This document shows, piece by piece, positions 54,054-63,872 of a stretch of DNA of 64,000 bases. The notes beneath the pieces are model-generated. The model saw only the letters and a program-made list of their open reading frames with translations, did not search any database and was not told the origin of the DNA. How positions within the stretch are numbered: the stretch's first letter is position 1; the number at the start of each line of letters is the position of its first letter. This DNA comes from Icerya purchasi (taxonomy: Eukaryota > Arthropoda > Insecta > Hemiptera > Monophlebidae): the NCBI GenBank assembly GCA_039619475.1, contig CM077116.1, forward strand, positions 26,671,191 to 26,735,190. Direction: 5' to 3'. Made by a program: the position numbers and the translations under genes.

Positions 54054-54200
54054 TATAGTCCGTTCAACGAAAATGTGCCGATGGAAAAAGTCGATATAAA
54101 TCGATATTTATGGTCCACTTACGGGGCCACCGAAAGTGGATAATAAATATCGATTAATATCAACTTTTTCTATCGTCACATTTTCGTTGAACGGACTATA
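54054..54200. mobile_element. Small fold-back MITE
   Basis: 147 bp, almost one imperfect palindrome: TATAGTCCGTTCAACGAAAA at the left and TTTTCGTTGAACGGACTATA at the right, with inner GATATAAATCGATATTTAT and ATAAATATCGATTAATATC. The outer TA could be a TA target duplication as used by Tc1/mariner elements. No coding. Confidence 0.75.
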
Positions 54201-54287
54201 ATAAAAAGAAATAAAAGATCTATGAAAATTATTAAAATTAATCATTCTATTGATCTAATGTTTATGGTTGACTAAACTTTAAATTAA

Positions 54288-54326
<39 letters not shown>

Positions 54327-54335
54327 GTGCGTGCG

Positions 54336-54373
<38 letters not shown>

Positions 54374-54446
54374 CGTGTGTGTGCGTGTGTGTGTGTGTGC
54401 GCGTGGTGCGTGCGTATATATATATATGTGCGTGTGTGTGTATGTG
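54288..54446 (+). repeat. Compound (TA)n/(TG)n microsatellite
   Basis: Alternating TA and TG/CG tracts with two copies of a GTGGTGCGTGCG spacer. Any open frames here are artefacts of the repeat. Confidence 0.92.
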
Positions 54447-54585
54447 GGTATGTACGTCGAAAATTATGTTTGTAAAATATTATTACTTTATTTTTTATAT
54501 ATGTCGGACGCAGTTTTTTTCTTTTCTTGACTTGACCTTCCCATATATAACCTATTTGATAACTGCAGTGGAGTTTAGGAGTAAT

Positions 54586-55084
54586 TGCTTAACCGGTTAA
54601 ATGAGGTTAGCCGTTAGTTTCATCAAAGAATGATTCCGCGGTGCATTTTTTTAAGTTTATTATGTGGCGTCCGGAAAATATTAGCAACCGTGTTACATAG
54701 TGTAGTAATATTGATAAGATATAATTTTTTTTTTTTTTTTGTGTGGGCGCGCCAGCGGCATTGACCCAACAACAGGAAAAGCTAAGCTAAAAAACTAAAT
54801 AGCTAGGAGATATAATTTAACGAATGAGCCGTTTAAAGTCATTAATAAAAATCAGGGGAAAAAAAGAGAAATTTTTTAAGGGATATATTAAAAAAAAATC
54901 TCTCTTTTTCCCCTAATCTTTCATTACTGATGTTTAATGGCTCATTTATTAAATTATACCTTATCAATATTACTACATTGTATGCTAATTTTTTCTGAAC
55001 GCTACATATTAAACTTGAACAAATGCTCCGCGAAACCATTCTTTGATGTAACTAGCAGCTAACCTTATTTAACCGGATTACATT
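54586..55084. mobile_element. Fold-back element split by an NLR-A tail
   Basis: Terminal text TAACCGGTTAAATGAGGTTA at the left is answered by TAACCTTATTTAACCGGATTA-type text at the right (to about 55080). The arms stay complementary inward through CATCAAAGAATG, GTAATATTGATAAG, and AAAAATCAGGGGAAAAAAAG against its partner near 54890-54920. About 410 bp without the insertion at 54728-54807. Arms about 85 per cent alike by eye. Non-coding. Confidence 0.7.
54728..54807 (-). mobile_element. Extreme 5'-truncated NLR-A copy
   Basis: A T run and about 67 bp reading GTGTGGGCGCGCCAGCGGCA onward, matching the NLR-A 3' end at 1381-1440 with few changes. It is flanked by the 11-bp duplication AGATATAATTT (54717-54727 and 54808-54818). 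Only the poly(A) and the last bases of the element were copied. Confidence 0.85.
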
Positions 55085-55611
55085 CTGTTTACGATAAAAA
55101 TCTCGAAACACATAACAAGAAGTAAATACACCAAATTAAAGAGTGAAAAAATTTAAATAAAACGTTCATTAAGAAAAGAAAAAAAATTATTGAAAGCAAC
55201 GGGTCAATATATTATTTTAAATTAATATTAACATTAAAATGGTTGCTTTTTTTTGCTATATGATTTACAAATGAGCGTAAAAATCACAAGAAACAGAAAT
55301 ATAATGATTCAAAAAAAGCACGTCCCGAAATTGATAAATTTAAGAAAAATCTGACAGAAGTTATAACTCCGAAATGTAGCTGATTTCTTAAATTAATTAA
55401 TTTCATAAATTGTTATATATCGGGTTCTTGTGTAGGTTTTATTTTTATTTTTATTTTTTTTTATAGTCATCAGTAATGAATATAGGAGTTGTTGAATTCA
55501 CGTTTCTCCACCGGGATTGTAACGAATAGTTTTCAATTATTATAGTCGTGGAAAAATCTTTCAATTTCCCTAATTACTTTCGATGACTATGAAAAAATCA
55601 ACACGGTTTTA
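55085..55611. other. Unassigned stretch
   Basis: No supported feature. AT-rich. Confidence 0.4.
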
Positions 55612-56205
55612 GGGATTGTCGATAGGAAACCAATTTCTAAATACATTTATCGACCTATCTCAAACGCTTTAAATACTTAGTTTACCATATGAATTACTAA
55701 TTAAGGAATTGGAAAATTTGGGCATTATAAATAATCAACTAAAGTGGTTGAAGAATTAGATAAAAAATAGGAATAGTAAAAATCGCAGGGAATAAAAGTA
55801 ATGAAAAAACTATTCAGTACGGAGTAGGTCAGCGCACCGTATCCTATTCTCTCCTTCATTTACACTAACTCGTTATATAAGCATATTAAAAATGCAAAGG
55901 TATATGTGTTTGCCGATAATATTGCCTTATTAATGGAGCATAAGAATTTATAGATGGCGGAAAGACTATTACAAGAGGATATAGATAATTTTAGTAAATG
56001 GGCACATGAAAGGAGGTTATGTATAAAAATAAATCTAAATTTCTGCACATTCGGAACAGTACTAACGATATGATACACGATCCGCGAATTACCCTCCATA
56101 ATAATGATTGCATACATGAACTTCATATAAATACCAATACCCATTTGTGTGTTGTCTACCGCTTTAGAACGTAGAAAATTTCAAATATCCAGGTGTACAT
56201 ATGTA

Positions 56206-57524
56206 CACCCTGTCAAGAAAGTATCGGGAATTGTCAATTTAAATCTCCCGGGTAATAGCTAGGCAGATAATTTTTTTTTTCCAGGTTGGTACAACTGTTT
56301 TGTATTATGATGCCTATTTTTAGCGCGATCTGTCAACCAGTGTGTTTACAGCAGCTGTTAAAATCAGTCGACCTTGAAGTGTTTTGTCGAAGTTTTACAA
56401 TGAGTGAAAATATTGAACAACGTACTTGTGTTAAATTCTGTGTTTCGAACGAAATTTCTTGTGCCGATACACTGAAAATGTTACAGAAGGCTTTTGGTGA
56501 ATCTGCTTTATCAAAAACGCGGGTTTACGAGTGGTACAGAGTGTTCAAGGATGGTCGGGAGACGGTCGAAGACATGCCTCGCTCTGGACGGCCTTCAACG
56601 AGTGTGACCGATGATAACGTCGATAAAATCAAGGAAATCGTTGCTGAAAATTGTCATGTGAGCTTGAGAGAGATGGCTCATGGATTGGGCATGTCACACG
56701 AGAGCGTACGTACGATTGTGCACGAAAAATTGGGTATGCAACGCGTTGCGGCTCGGCTTGTTCCGAAAGACCTGAATTTCTTTCAAAAAAAGTACCGAGA
56801 ACAGGTAGCTGCAGACATGCTGGATCGAGCCAATTTGGATCCTACCTTCTTGGAAAAGATAATTACTGGTGACGAGACATGGGTGTACGAGTACGACACG
56901 CTTACGAACCAGCAATCGTCCGAATGGCGGCCAATTGGCGCGCCAAAGCCGAAAAAACCTCGCCAAAGCCGATCGAAAGTGAAGATCATGTTGATTGTTT
57001 TCTTCGATATTCGAGGCGTGGTACACTATGAATATGTGCCAGCCGGACAGACAGTCACCAAAGAGTTTTACTTAAGTGTTTTGAGACGTTTGAGAGAGGC
57101 TATCCGTCGTAAACGTAACGATTTGTGGGTCGACAATTCTTGGATTCTCCATCACGATAATGCGCCGTCTCACAAAGCCATAATTGTGAATGAGTTTTTG
57201 GCCAAACACTCGGTAAATATCATCGAACAACCGCCGTATTCACCAGATTTAGCACCCTGCGACTTCTTCCTATTCTCAAAACTCAAATTTCCGCTACGGG
57301 GAATGCGCTTCGAATCGATTGATGACATCAAGACGAATGCGACGCGAGAGCTAAAGGCCATCCCGGAAACCGCCTATCAGAAGTGCTTTGCCGAGTGGAA
57401 AAAGCGTTGGCATATGTGCATCGCTTCGAATGGATGTTATTTTGAAGGTGACAAAATAAATTTGGATGAAAATTAAAAATTGTTCGTTTTATTTAACAAT
57501 TCCCGATACTTTCTTGACAGGGTG
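56206..57524 (+). mobile_element. Mariner transposon, apparently complete
   Basis: 1,319 bp with 29-bp terminal inverted repeats that match perfectly (CACCCTGTCAAGAAAGTATC... at 56206-56234, complement at 57496-57524), flanked by TA on both sides (56204-56205, 57525-57526). One uninterrupted transposase frame fills it. It sits inside the thumb of the K6 RT and is therefore younger than K6. Confidence 0.93.
56400..57476 (+). CDS. Mariner transposase, DD34D
   Basis: I choose the ATG at 56400 (MSENIEQRTC), giving 358 residues, the usual mariner length; the frame is open upstream to 56286 but that would add 38 residues without similarity. Residues about 1-110 hold two helix-turn-helix motifs for TIR binding, joined by a GRPSTS linker (PRSGRPSTSVTDDNV). 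The catalytic domain has the first Asp in ITGDETWVYEYD, the second in LHHDNAPSH and the third in YSPDLAPCDFFLF, with 34 residues between second and third, the mariner DD34D signature. No stop, frameshift or missing residue is seen, so cut-and-paste activity at TA sites is possible. Confidence 0.92.
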   Translation: MSENIEQRTCVKFCVSNEISCADTLKMLQKAFGESALSKTRVYEWYRVFKDGRETVEDMPRSGRPSTSVTDDNVDKIKEIVAENCHVSLREMAHGLGMSHESVRTIVHEKLGMQRVAARLVPKDLNFFQKKYREQVAADMLDRANLDPTFLEKIITGDETWVYEYDTLTNQQSSEWRPIGAPKPKKPRQSRSKVKIMLIVFFDIRGVVHYEYVPAGQTVTKEFYLSVLRRLREAIRRKRNDLWVDNSWILHHDNAPSHKAIIVNEFLAKHSVNIIEQPPYSPDLAPCDFFLFSKLKFPLRGMRFESIDDIKTNATRELKAIPETAYQKCFAEWKKRWHMCIASNGCYFEGDKINLDEN

Positions 57525-58440
57525 TATATCGATCAATTCTTGAACTGGAAAAAGCAAATTCAAAGTTTGAATTCGAAAATAAGACAATTAATTCCCCAGC
57601 TTTATATAAAATAAAACATGTTGTAGCGTGTCGCACATTGCGTATATACTATAATTTAATAATAATTTCTAGAATTTTATATGGAATTCAAATATATTAT
57701 GTGAGGCTAAGAAAACTGAAATAAATAATTTGAAACTTATACTCCCTTACTGGAAGCAAATCGACTTTAGATTAATTATGTGTGGAAGGAAAACAACGGA
57801 ATGTTCCCCAAGAAATTTTCTATTATAGATTACTAGAATTTAATGTCAATAATATAAAATTACCATCTAGGCGAAAAATTCGATTAACAAGAAACGAAAA
57901 TAATACATCATAAATCTATCCCCGGGGTGTAAATTTACGAATTGATAATACCGATGATTCAGTTCTAGTTAAACGAATTAGTAAGATACTCCATCACATA
58001 CTAAACGGAAAACAACTTCGGAAGTAGGAAAATGGCTGAAAGAACGCTGTAAAGAGTAAAACCCAAGATAATTTTCGACTCATTCTATTTCATGATTTTC
58101 TTTTATTGTTCTCTTGTTATTTATTTGTTTTCGTCCTTTCTTATTTCTTTTTTCTCTCTTTATTTTCTTTCTTTTCTTTGTGTGTGAAGATACTTAGCTG
58201 CCCTCATGTATTATGCAGATGAGTATTTACGGGTGTGTACGTATTTGTATGTGTGTACTATGTTACAATTATTATATAATGTTAAATTGACTAATGCTGT
58301 GATGTATAGGATAAGCAAGAATAGTTGTAATTTTGTGTTGTGAATATAAACGTTAATAAGAGTGTCGGGGCACTCACACAACGGGAATACTTGCCCTGTG
58401 AGACCCAAAATTTATTTTATAAAAAAAAAAAACGTTTAAT

Positions 58441-58546
58441 CATGAGGATATGAAAAAGAAGAAGAGTGCGGAAGAATTAAAAATGACTCGTCTAATATAA
58501 ATATTTCCAAAAAAAAACTAATTGATAAGTGTACTTATACTAATTA
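58441..58546. other. Short spacer with SINE target site
   Basis: No gene. The last 12 bp (TTATACTAATTA) are the left target duplication of the SINE. Confidence 0.5.
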
Positions 58547-58812
58547 AGGGCAGCGCAGTAGCCTAGTGGTTGAGGTGCTTGGCTACTAAATCAGAGGTCT
58601 CGGGTTTGAGACTTGCCTCGTTTCGGATCCAAGTGACTCCCAGGTTTACCCAGCCTGAAATAACTGGCTACCAGAGAAGTCTGGGAAAGTAAAGGCGGAT
58701 AATCCAAAAGTAGAAAGGATCTGGTCTCCTACTCTCGTTAGTGCCGTTCGGCAAAATCTTAATTCCACAATCCTCGGTGCCCTGTTAAGAATATTGGACT
58801 TACTTTACAATT
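58547..58812 (+). mobile_element. tRNA-derived SINE 2
   Basis: The head reads GCAGTAGCCTAGTGGTTGAG (A-box region) and TCTCGGGTTTGAGACTTGCC (B-box-like), then a roughly 180-bp body. The target duplication is TTATACTARTTA at 58535-58546 and 58813-58824, with one mismatch. The body is unlike SINE 1, so it is a different family. Confidence 0.8.
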
Positions 58813-58824
58813 TTATACTAGTTA

Positions 58825-59666
58825 TCCGCGAACGAGGTTGTTTAATATGAAAATTTCGTCTCGCAATTAACGAGTTTTATAAATCTAACGGTGTCTGTTT
58901 ACTTCAATTACAGCTGTATATATATATCATATTAGATTTAGCAATACCTTAATAAAACATACTTTTAATCGTAACTTTCGTTTCATTTAAGTGCATAATT
59001 GAGTATCATATGTCTCCCTAATAATGTTTAATTTTTTCTAATAACATAGTGCAACGATTTACGATGTTAATCCTATTACTCAACACCGATCGTAAACGGT
59101 GGCATTCGAAGAAGAAAAAGAAAATCTGAAAAATCGAGCACAAATTAAAAAATTAATTGTAAGAAGAGAATTATATTAATTCGGTGTGAATAAGAAATCG
59201 CGTGCGTAAAATTAAACATGTAGAAAGTACGAGACCAGTGAGAGACAGAAAGCACGAAGTGTTTCACCGAAGAAAAAGTGACGTCTAGAATAAGGCTAAC
59301 TGAAGAATTATTTCTACACAACATTGTCAAAAATTTAAATAAATGTTTAAAAAAAAGAAAGAGCGGAAACGAAAGAAGATATGGAGATATTAGATACGAT
59401 TGTGTGGAAAGCGTAAGAAACTTAATTAAAATTAGCCGTCAATTTGATCGGAAACGGTCGTTATTTATTTTTTATATCGACGTTGTTATTATTTTCACTT
59501 AAAACACTCATTATGGGCGATATTTAATGGTAAAATCGGCATTTATTAAAAATAATATATTTATTATATATATATAACTTCAACGTATAATCTTAAGACG
59601 CAAAGAAAAAGCAAAGTAAAATAAATATAGAAAGATAAAAATATATTAATTCTATTCAGCAATACA
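58825..59666. other. Unassigned stretch
   Basis: A 74-codon frame at 59278-59502 is rich in Lys and Arg but shows no domain. Otherwise AT-rich with nothing recognisable. Confidence 0.4.
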
Positions 59667-59834
59667 GTTAAAAATAAATAATATTATATTTATGTTAATA
59701 GTAATGCTTTCGGGCATAAATCGTCAGCTAGAAAACCAAAAGAAATAAGATAAACTGAAAATCACGGGTAATAGATGGAATGGGCTATGCCTGAAAACGT
59801 TATTATTAATATGTAATATTATTTATTTTTAACT
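59667..59834. mobile_element. Hairpin insertion 3, diverged relative of 25503-25729
   Basis: Imperfect inverted repeat: AGTTAAAAATAAATAATATT at the left and AATATTATTTATTTTTAACT at the right. The inner parts carry GCTTTCGGGCATAAATCGTCAGC and GGGCTATGCCTGAAAACGTT, the same words as the arms of the first hairpin. In the right arm the CTGATGA box is lost, but the stem II and GAAAACGTT parts remain. Confidence 0.6.
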
Positions 59835-60014
59835 ATGTTGTTATATAGAGTCAGTATGTTTTCATCTTTTTAGGTCTTTTGAAAAAAAAAAGGAATGCTA
59901 ATGAACAAAAAATTTAAAATACGAGGAAGGATCAATATGTACTACCTAAATTAACGTACAGCCCTCCCCCCCACTCCAGTTTAACCGAAACCGGCTTTCA
60001 TTCTCTATCCGATC

Positions 60015-60490
60015 GTGAAAGAATGAAACCGATATTTTGAAATGGAGCGTAGTGTGAATTGGTCATCCAACATTCAGAGGCTAAGTGCAGTGCGGTTTTT
60101 TGGTGACCAAAATCATAACCCCACTGAAATTCGTCGACACAAATACGTGAAGTGTACGGTAGTAAAGAAATTTCCAGACCCACATGGTGTCCGTATGTTC
60201 GAGGAAAGATGAGATTATGTGGAAGATGAAGCATGCAGCGGTCGGCCGTCAACTTCGCATTCAGCGCGTCGAAACTTTCATTCTTTCGGATGATCTCTCG
60301 TGTGTTCGATCATTTAAAAGCAGCCCTGCCTGGGAGGAGAGCGTTTCGCGAACGACGAAGAAGTGAAGAATTTTGTCATGAATTGGTTAGCCGAAGTTGG
60401 ACGGGCGTTTTTCAGACAAGGCATCGAAAAATTCGTACCACATTACGGCAAGTGATTGAATATTTTAGGTGGATACGTTGAAAAATAGAG
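60015..60490 (+). pseudogene. Mariner-like pseudogene with internal deletion, type 1
   Basis: Near 60185 the plus strand reads VEDEACSGRPSTS, the linker of a mariner transposase. About 40 bp later, near 60304, comes VFDHLKAALPGRR and, in a shifted frame, EEVKNFVMNWLAEVGRAFFR and VPHYGK, the C-terminal region after the third Asp. The whole catalytic centre is missing. The text differs from the intact mariner at 56.2 kb, so it is another lineage. Confidence 0.68.
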
Positions 60491-60834
60491 AAAAAATTGT
60501 AGATTTCAAAAATATATTTACATATTTTTTACGATCTTTTTTTTCTTTTATCGCAAAGTGCAACTTACTTATTACCGTCCCTCCTTGTAATTAGCCTAAT
60601 GAGCTGAAATTCGATAATAGTTCGTTTTTTGCTGGAAAAAATAGTGAAAAAAATGAACACTGCTAAATGTTTCACCATCCGTTCTGCTTGTTATATCGAT
60701 ATGGACGAATTGTATGTCTTTAAGAGAAGATTTTTTGCAATTTGTTTCTATAATTCAACGGAATTTAGCAAAGTTTCCATTAGAACATTTGCAAATATTT
60801 AATACTCGTATTAAATATTTAAGCTGGCAAGGGC
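60491..60834. other. Spacer between transposon relics
   Basis: No recognisable feature; part may belong to the hAT-like relic that follows. Confidence 0.35.
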
Positions 60835-61560
60835 TAAGATGGAGTTGCACATGCAGCAGGAATTGCGAATCATCCCGCTACTCATAATGCACCTTGTTTT
60901 ACACATTTTTTGAATTTAGCGATATCAAATTTCTGCAAATCCAAACTGTTAAAACTGTTTTGGAATTATTAGCCGTACAAAAGGAAAGCAATTTTAATTG
61001 CATCTACGAGTATAAAAAATTCTGATCCTAAAATGAACACAAAGAGACCTTAAAAAGGAACTGCGCAGTCAATTGGATAAAGAAAGGTATCATTCCGTCG
61101 GTGACTTTATTGAACTCGTAGGACCAGTGTTGAAAGCATTAAGCGAAATTTCGAACTGAAAAAATTTGAAATCTTTAAGGAAGGTCAATTGGACTTGCGA
61201 TTTTTCAATATCTTTCTTTATAGAAGCATATTTATTTGGTTTTTCATTACACCTTAGTACCCTAAAAAAAAAAAAAAAAAAAAAAGATAGATTTGAAAAG
61301 TACAATAAACTGGACTGTTTCAGTAAAAAAAAATTAGAAAACACTAGATTATATAGTGAAGAGAGATTTAAAAAACTACATCAAGAAGTATATGATCAAC
61401 TAAAAGTGTTAGTCTAAAAATACCGGCACATCGACCAACAAATAGAAAGCTAATCGTAAACGGTTTTCAGAGTCTGCGGACGATTATTTTAAAGTAACTG
61501 TATTCGATCCGTTTCTTGGACACTTACATCCTAACGAATCGAAGAAAGGTTTGTGAACCG
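60835..61560 (+). pseudogene. hAT-like transposase relic
   Basis: Broken frames give DGVAHAAGIANHPATHNAPC and FTHFLNLAIS (like the H.ahsLNL block), then RYHSVGDFIELVGPVLKALS (like the TRW..R..S...F block) and, near 61470, ESADDYFKVTVFDPFLGHLH (like the E.Y.R..f.PfLD.. block). The order fits the DUF4371/ZMYM-type hAT superfamily transposases. A T/A-rich block with an A run (61265-61287) lies between the last two. No dimerisation domain remains readable. Confidence 0.55.
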
Positions 61561-61834
61561 CGAAAAACTACTTCGAGGAGTTTAGTCTCTATTTCTGCGC
61601 ACAACGCAAGATGAAATAGAAAATTTAAAAACATTAATTGGATTGTACGAAGATTTTTCCGACCGTCAGTTTGATATTAGAGGTACGGCGATTATTAAAT
61701 AACGAGACTATATCGATTACTGGACTCTTATTATGGTGGCGGGCAACACAGCTACAATCCCCTTAAAGTGTCTACTGTTCGTGTATGCAACCACATTCCT
61801 GCGTGCGCACTGATTTTTTCGCTATGATGTATTG

Positions 61835-62765
61835 AAGAAAATGTTTTTAGTACAGTTTGCCGGGAAAATATACGAGGAAAAAACCGAACAGCGCATCAAC
61901 TTGAAACTTCTCGTTAAATTTAAAAAAAAAACCCTATTGTATGTTAGCCATACTAGCAAGATATTTATGGAGAGAATTGTATGTCACGTGCGCGCGTTTT
62001 TGAATGGCATAAATGGTTTTGTGAAGGTCGAGAAAGCTTCGAAGATGACCAACTTCCAGATTGCCCTGTCACAGTTTCAACGTCGGATATATGGTTATCA
62101 AAATTCATTTGTATCGTTGCTTAAGCCTTCCCCGATGACAGCGAAGACGGTACATGTGGATAAAGAAATTGTTCGAACAATTTTACACAATGATCTGAAC
62201 ATGACAAAAGTCTGTACCAAACTGGTACTAATAAATTTGACTACAGACCAAAAGCTGGCCTGTAAGAGAATCGTGTGTTGACATTCCGAACAATTGCAAA
62301 CCAAGCCTGAAATGATGGAAAGGATTATTACGTGTGATGAGACATGGATTTTCCAATATGACACTAAAAATGGGCGCAAACGGTTAAACGATATTATTAT
62401 TTAACCGCGCTAGCAACCTTTTATTGGAAACAGCTGTCCCTTTGGCGAAACAAGTCTTAGATCCTTCACCAAGCAATGAGCCGTCGCACAACGCCTTATC
62501 GGTTAAGGGATTTTTGCCGAAACGCGAGGTTCTAGTACTTTCGCTCGCACCGTATTTGCCAGATTTAGCACCGTGCGACTTCTTTCTCTTCCCTAAATTG
62601 AAGTCGGCGCTGAAAGGTATTCGTTTCGAATCGATGGAGGAGGTAAAACAGAAAACGGCAGACGTACTATAAACGTGCACAAAAACACGTATGACCCGGT
62701 CTGTGGATCGAGAAGGGGAGTGTATATTGAAGTTGAAAAAACATTTGTTCGATAACATTTATAAT
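61835..62765 (+). pseudogene. Mariner-like pseudogene, type 2
   Basis: Plus-strand frames read EQRINLKLLVKF (first helix-turn-helix), RARVFEWHKWFCEGRESFED near 62005, VRTILHNDLNMTKVCTKLV, ITCDETWIFQYD (first Asp) near 62335, then a gap, then SHNALSVKGF, YLPDLAPCDFFLFPKLKSAL (third Asp) near 62570 and a RFESMEEVK end. Between the first and third Asp about 100 codons, including the second Asp region, are missing or scrambled. It is close in type to, but not a copy of, the 56.2-kb mariner. Confidence 0.72.
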
Positions 62766-63406
62766 AAACCACTTTTTTATACACAGTCTTGTCATGAGAC
62801 AGAGAATGTGTGATTTAGACAGCAGACTAGGAAACATTTTCAAAGTTTTAAAAATATGTAACAACGACATAGGTCTCTAAATATATTCACAAACTTATAG
62901 AAATATTAGTTGCACTTTCTGTGTCGACAATTACACGAAAAGAAAGACCTTCTTCACCTAGAAGAGAATTAAAACGTATCTGAAGCACTCTATGTAAGAA
63001 ATAAGTATTAAATGTTACATTTTTAAGTAATGAAAATGCAAAAGCGAACTATAAAACTTTTGACAAAAAGCTCGCATTTTTTTCTAATAAAAAATATAAT
63101 TACGTAAAAATTTAATTTTGGAACAGAAATAATTCGTCAAATTTAAAAAGTAATAAAAATCATAAGAAATTATAATCTCGTTATTTTAATGTAACTCGTT
63201 AAATAATGAAATAAAACAATAAATACGTGATATAATATACTTCATTGTTGTTCAGTTTTTTTTTTCACGATAAGTTCATAAAATTTTTACATGAACTTTC
63301 ATATAAAGTTTAAGAGAAAATTGAATTTATACTTTGTCTACTGTAGCAAATTATAATTATATTCGAAATAGGTTCTACATTGAGAGGTTTCCAAATACGA
63401 GTAATA
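62766..63406. other. Unassigned AT-rich stretch
   Basis: No supported feature. Confidence 0.45.
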
Positions 63407-63656
63407 ACAGCAAACGTAAATTGAACTATGATTGCGTTATGCAAAACATGAGTCATTCTTCGAAAGATTAAACAAGTGAAAAAAAAGGCTGCTGTAAATT
63501 AAAGACAATTTTAACAAATGAATCATCTACAACAGCAAACTTAAACTGAACTATGATTACGTTATACAAAACATGAGTCATCCTTAGAAAGATTAAACAA
63601 GTAAAAAAAAAGGCTGCTAAAAACTGGAGACAATTTCAACAAATGGATCATTTACA
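63407..63656 (+). repeat. 125-bp tandem duplication
   Basis: Units 63407-63531 and 63532-63656 (ACAGCAAACGTAAATTGAAC / ACAGCAAACTTAAACTGAAC and so on) share most positions, including CAAAACATGAGTCAT (an AP-1-like TGAGTCA) and AGATTAAACAAGT. Non-coding, 0.2 kb ahead of the candidate exon. Confidence 0.85.
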
Positions 63657-63872
63657 GATGTGTATATATGAACAAATTTTGCGAAATTACTTTTTTTAGA
63701 TTATATTTATTTATTGCATTTATTAATATACCTACGTTAAAAATAAATTAATAATGAATACACATCTAGGTTACTATTAATTTAAACAAAAAAAACGCTA
63801 AATGAAATAATTGATATGTTCCTCCCATTATTAGGTATCGCGATAACGTTTTTGTTTTTAATTTTTTTTAAG

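Larger units (their letters stand above)
55612..58440 (+). mobile_element. CR1-like element copy K6, interrupted by mariner
   Basis: Starts within RT box A (FIDLSQTL region), the same text as K1 (28208-28567). It continues LLIKELENLGIINNQLKWLKN, KVYVFADNIALLMEHKN (catalytic YADD-like box as FADN) and LCIKINLNFCTF, then the thumb ENFKYPGV, which is split at 56205 by a mariner and resumes at 57527 with FLNWKKQIQSLNSKIRQLIP. The C-terminus near 57740-58070 matches K3. The 3' UTR ends CCCTGTGAGACCC and A-rich at about 58430, like K2. Stops are frequent and the catalytic box is altered. Confidence 0.75.

Noticed and set aside
54306..54600. Open frames of 74 and 96 codons rich in Cys, Val and Tyr
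   Set aside because: They arise from the TG/TA microsatellite.
63407..63656. CRISPR-like direct repeats
   Set aside because: Only two contiguous 125-bp units without spacers, in eukaryotic DNA; a simple tandem duplication.
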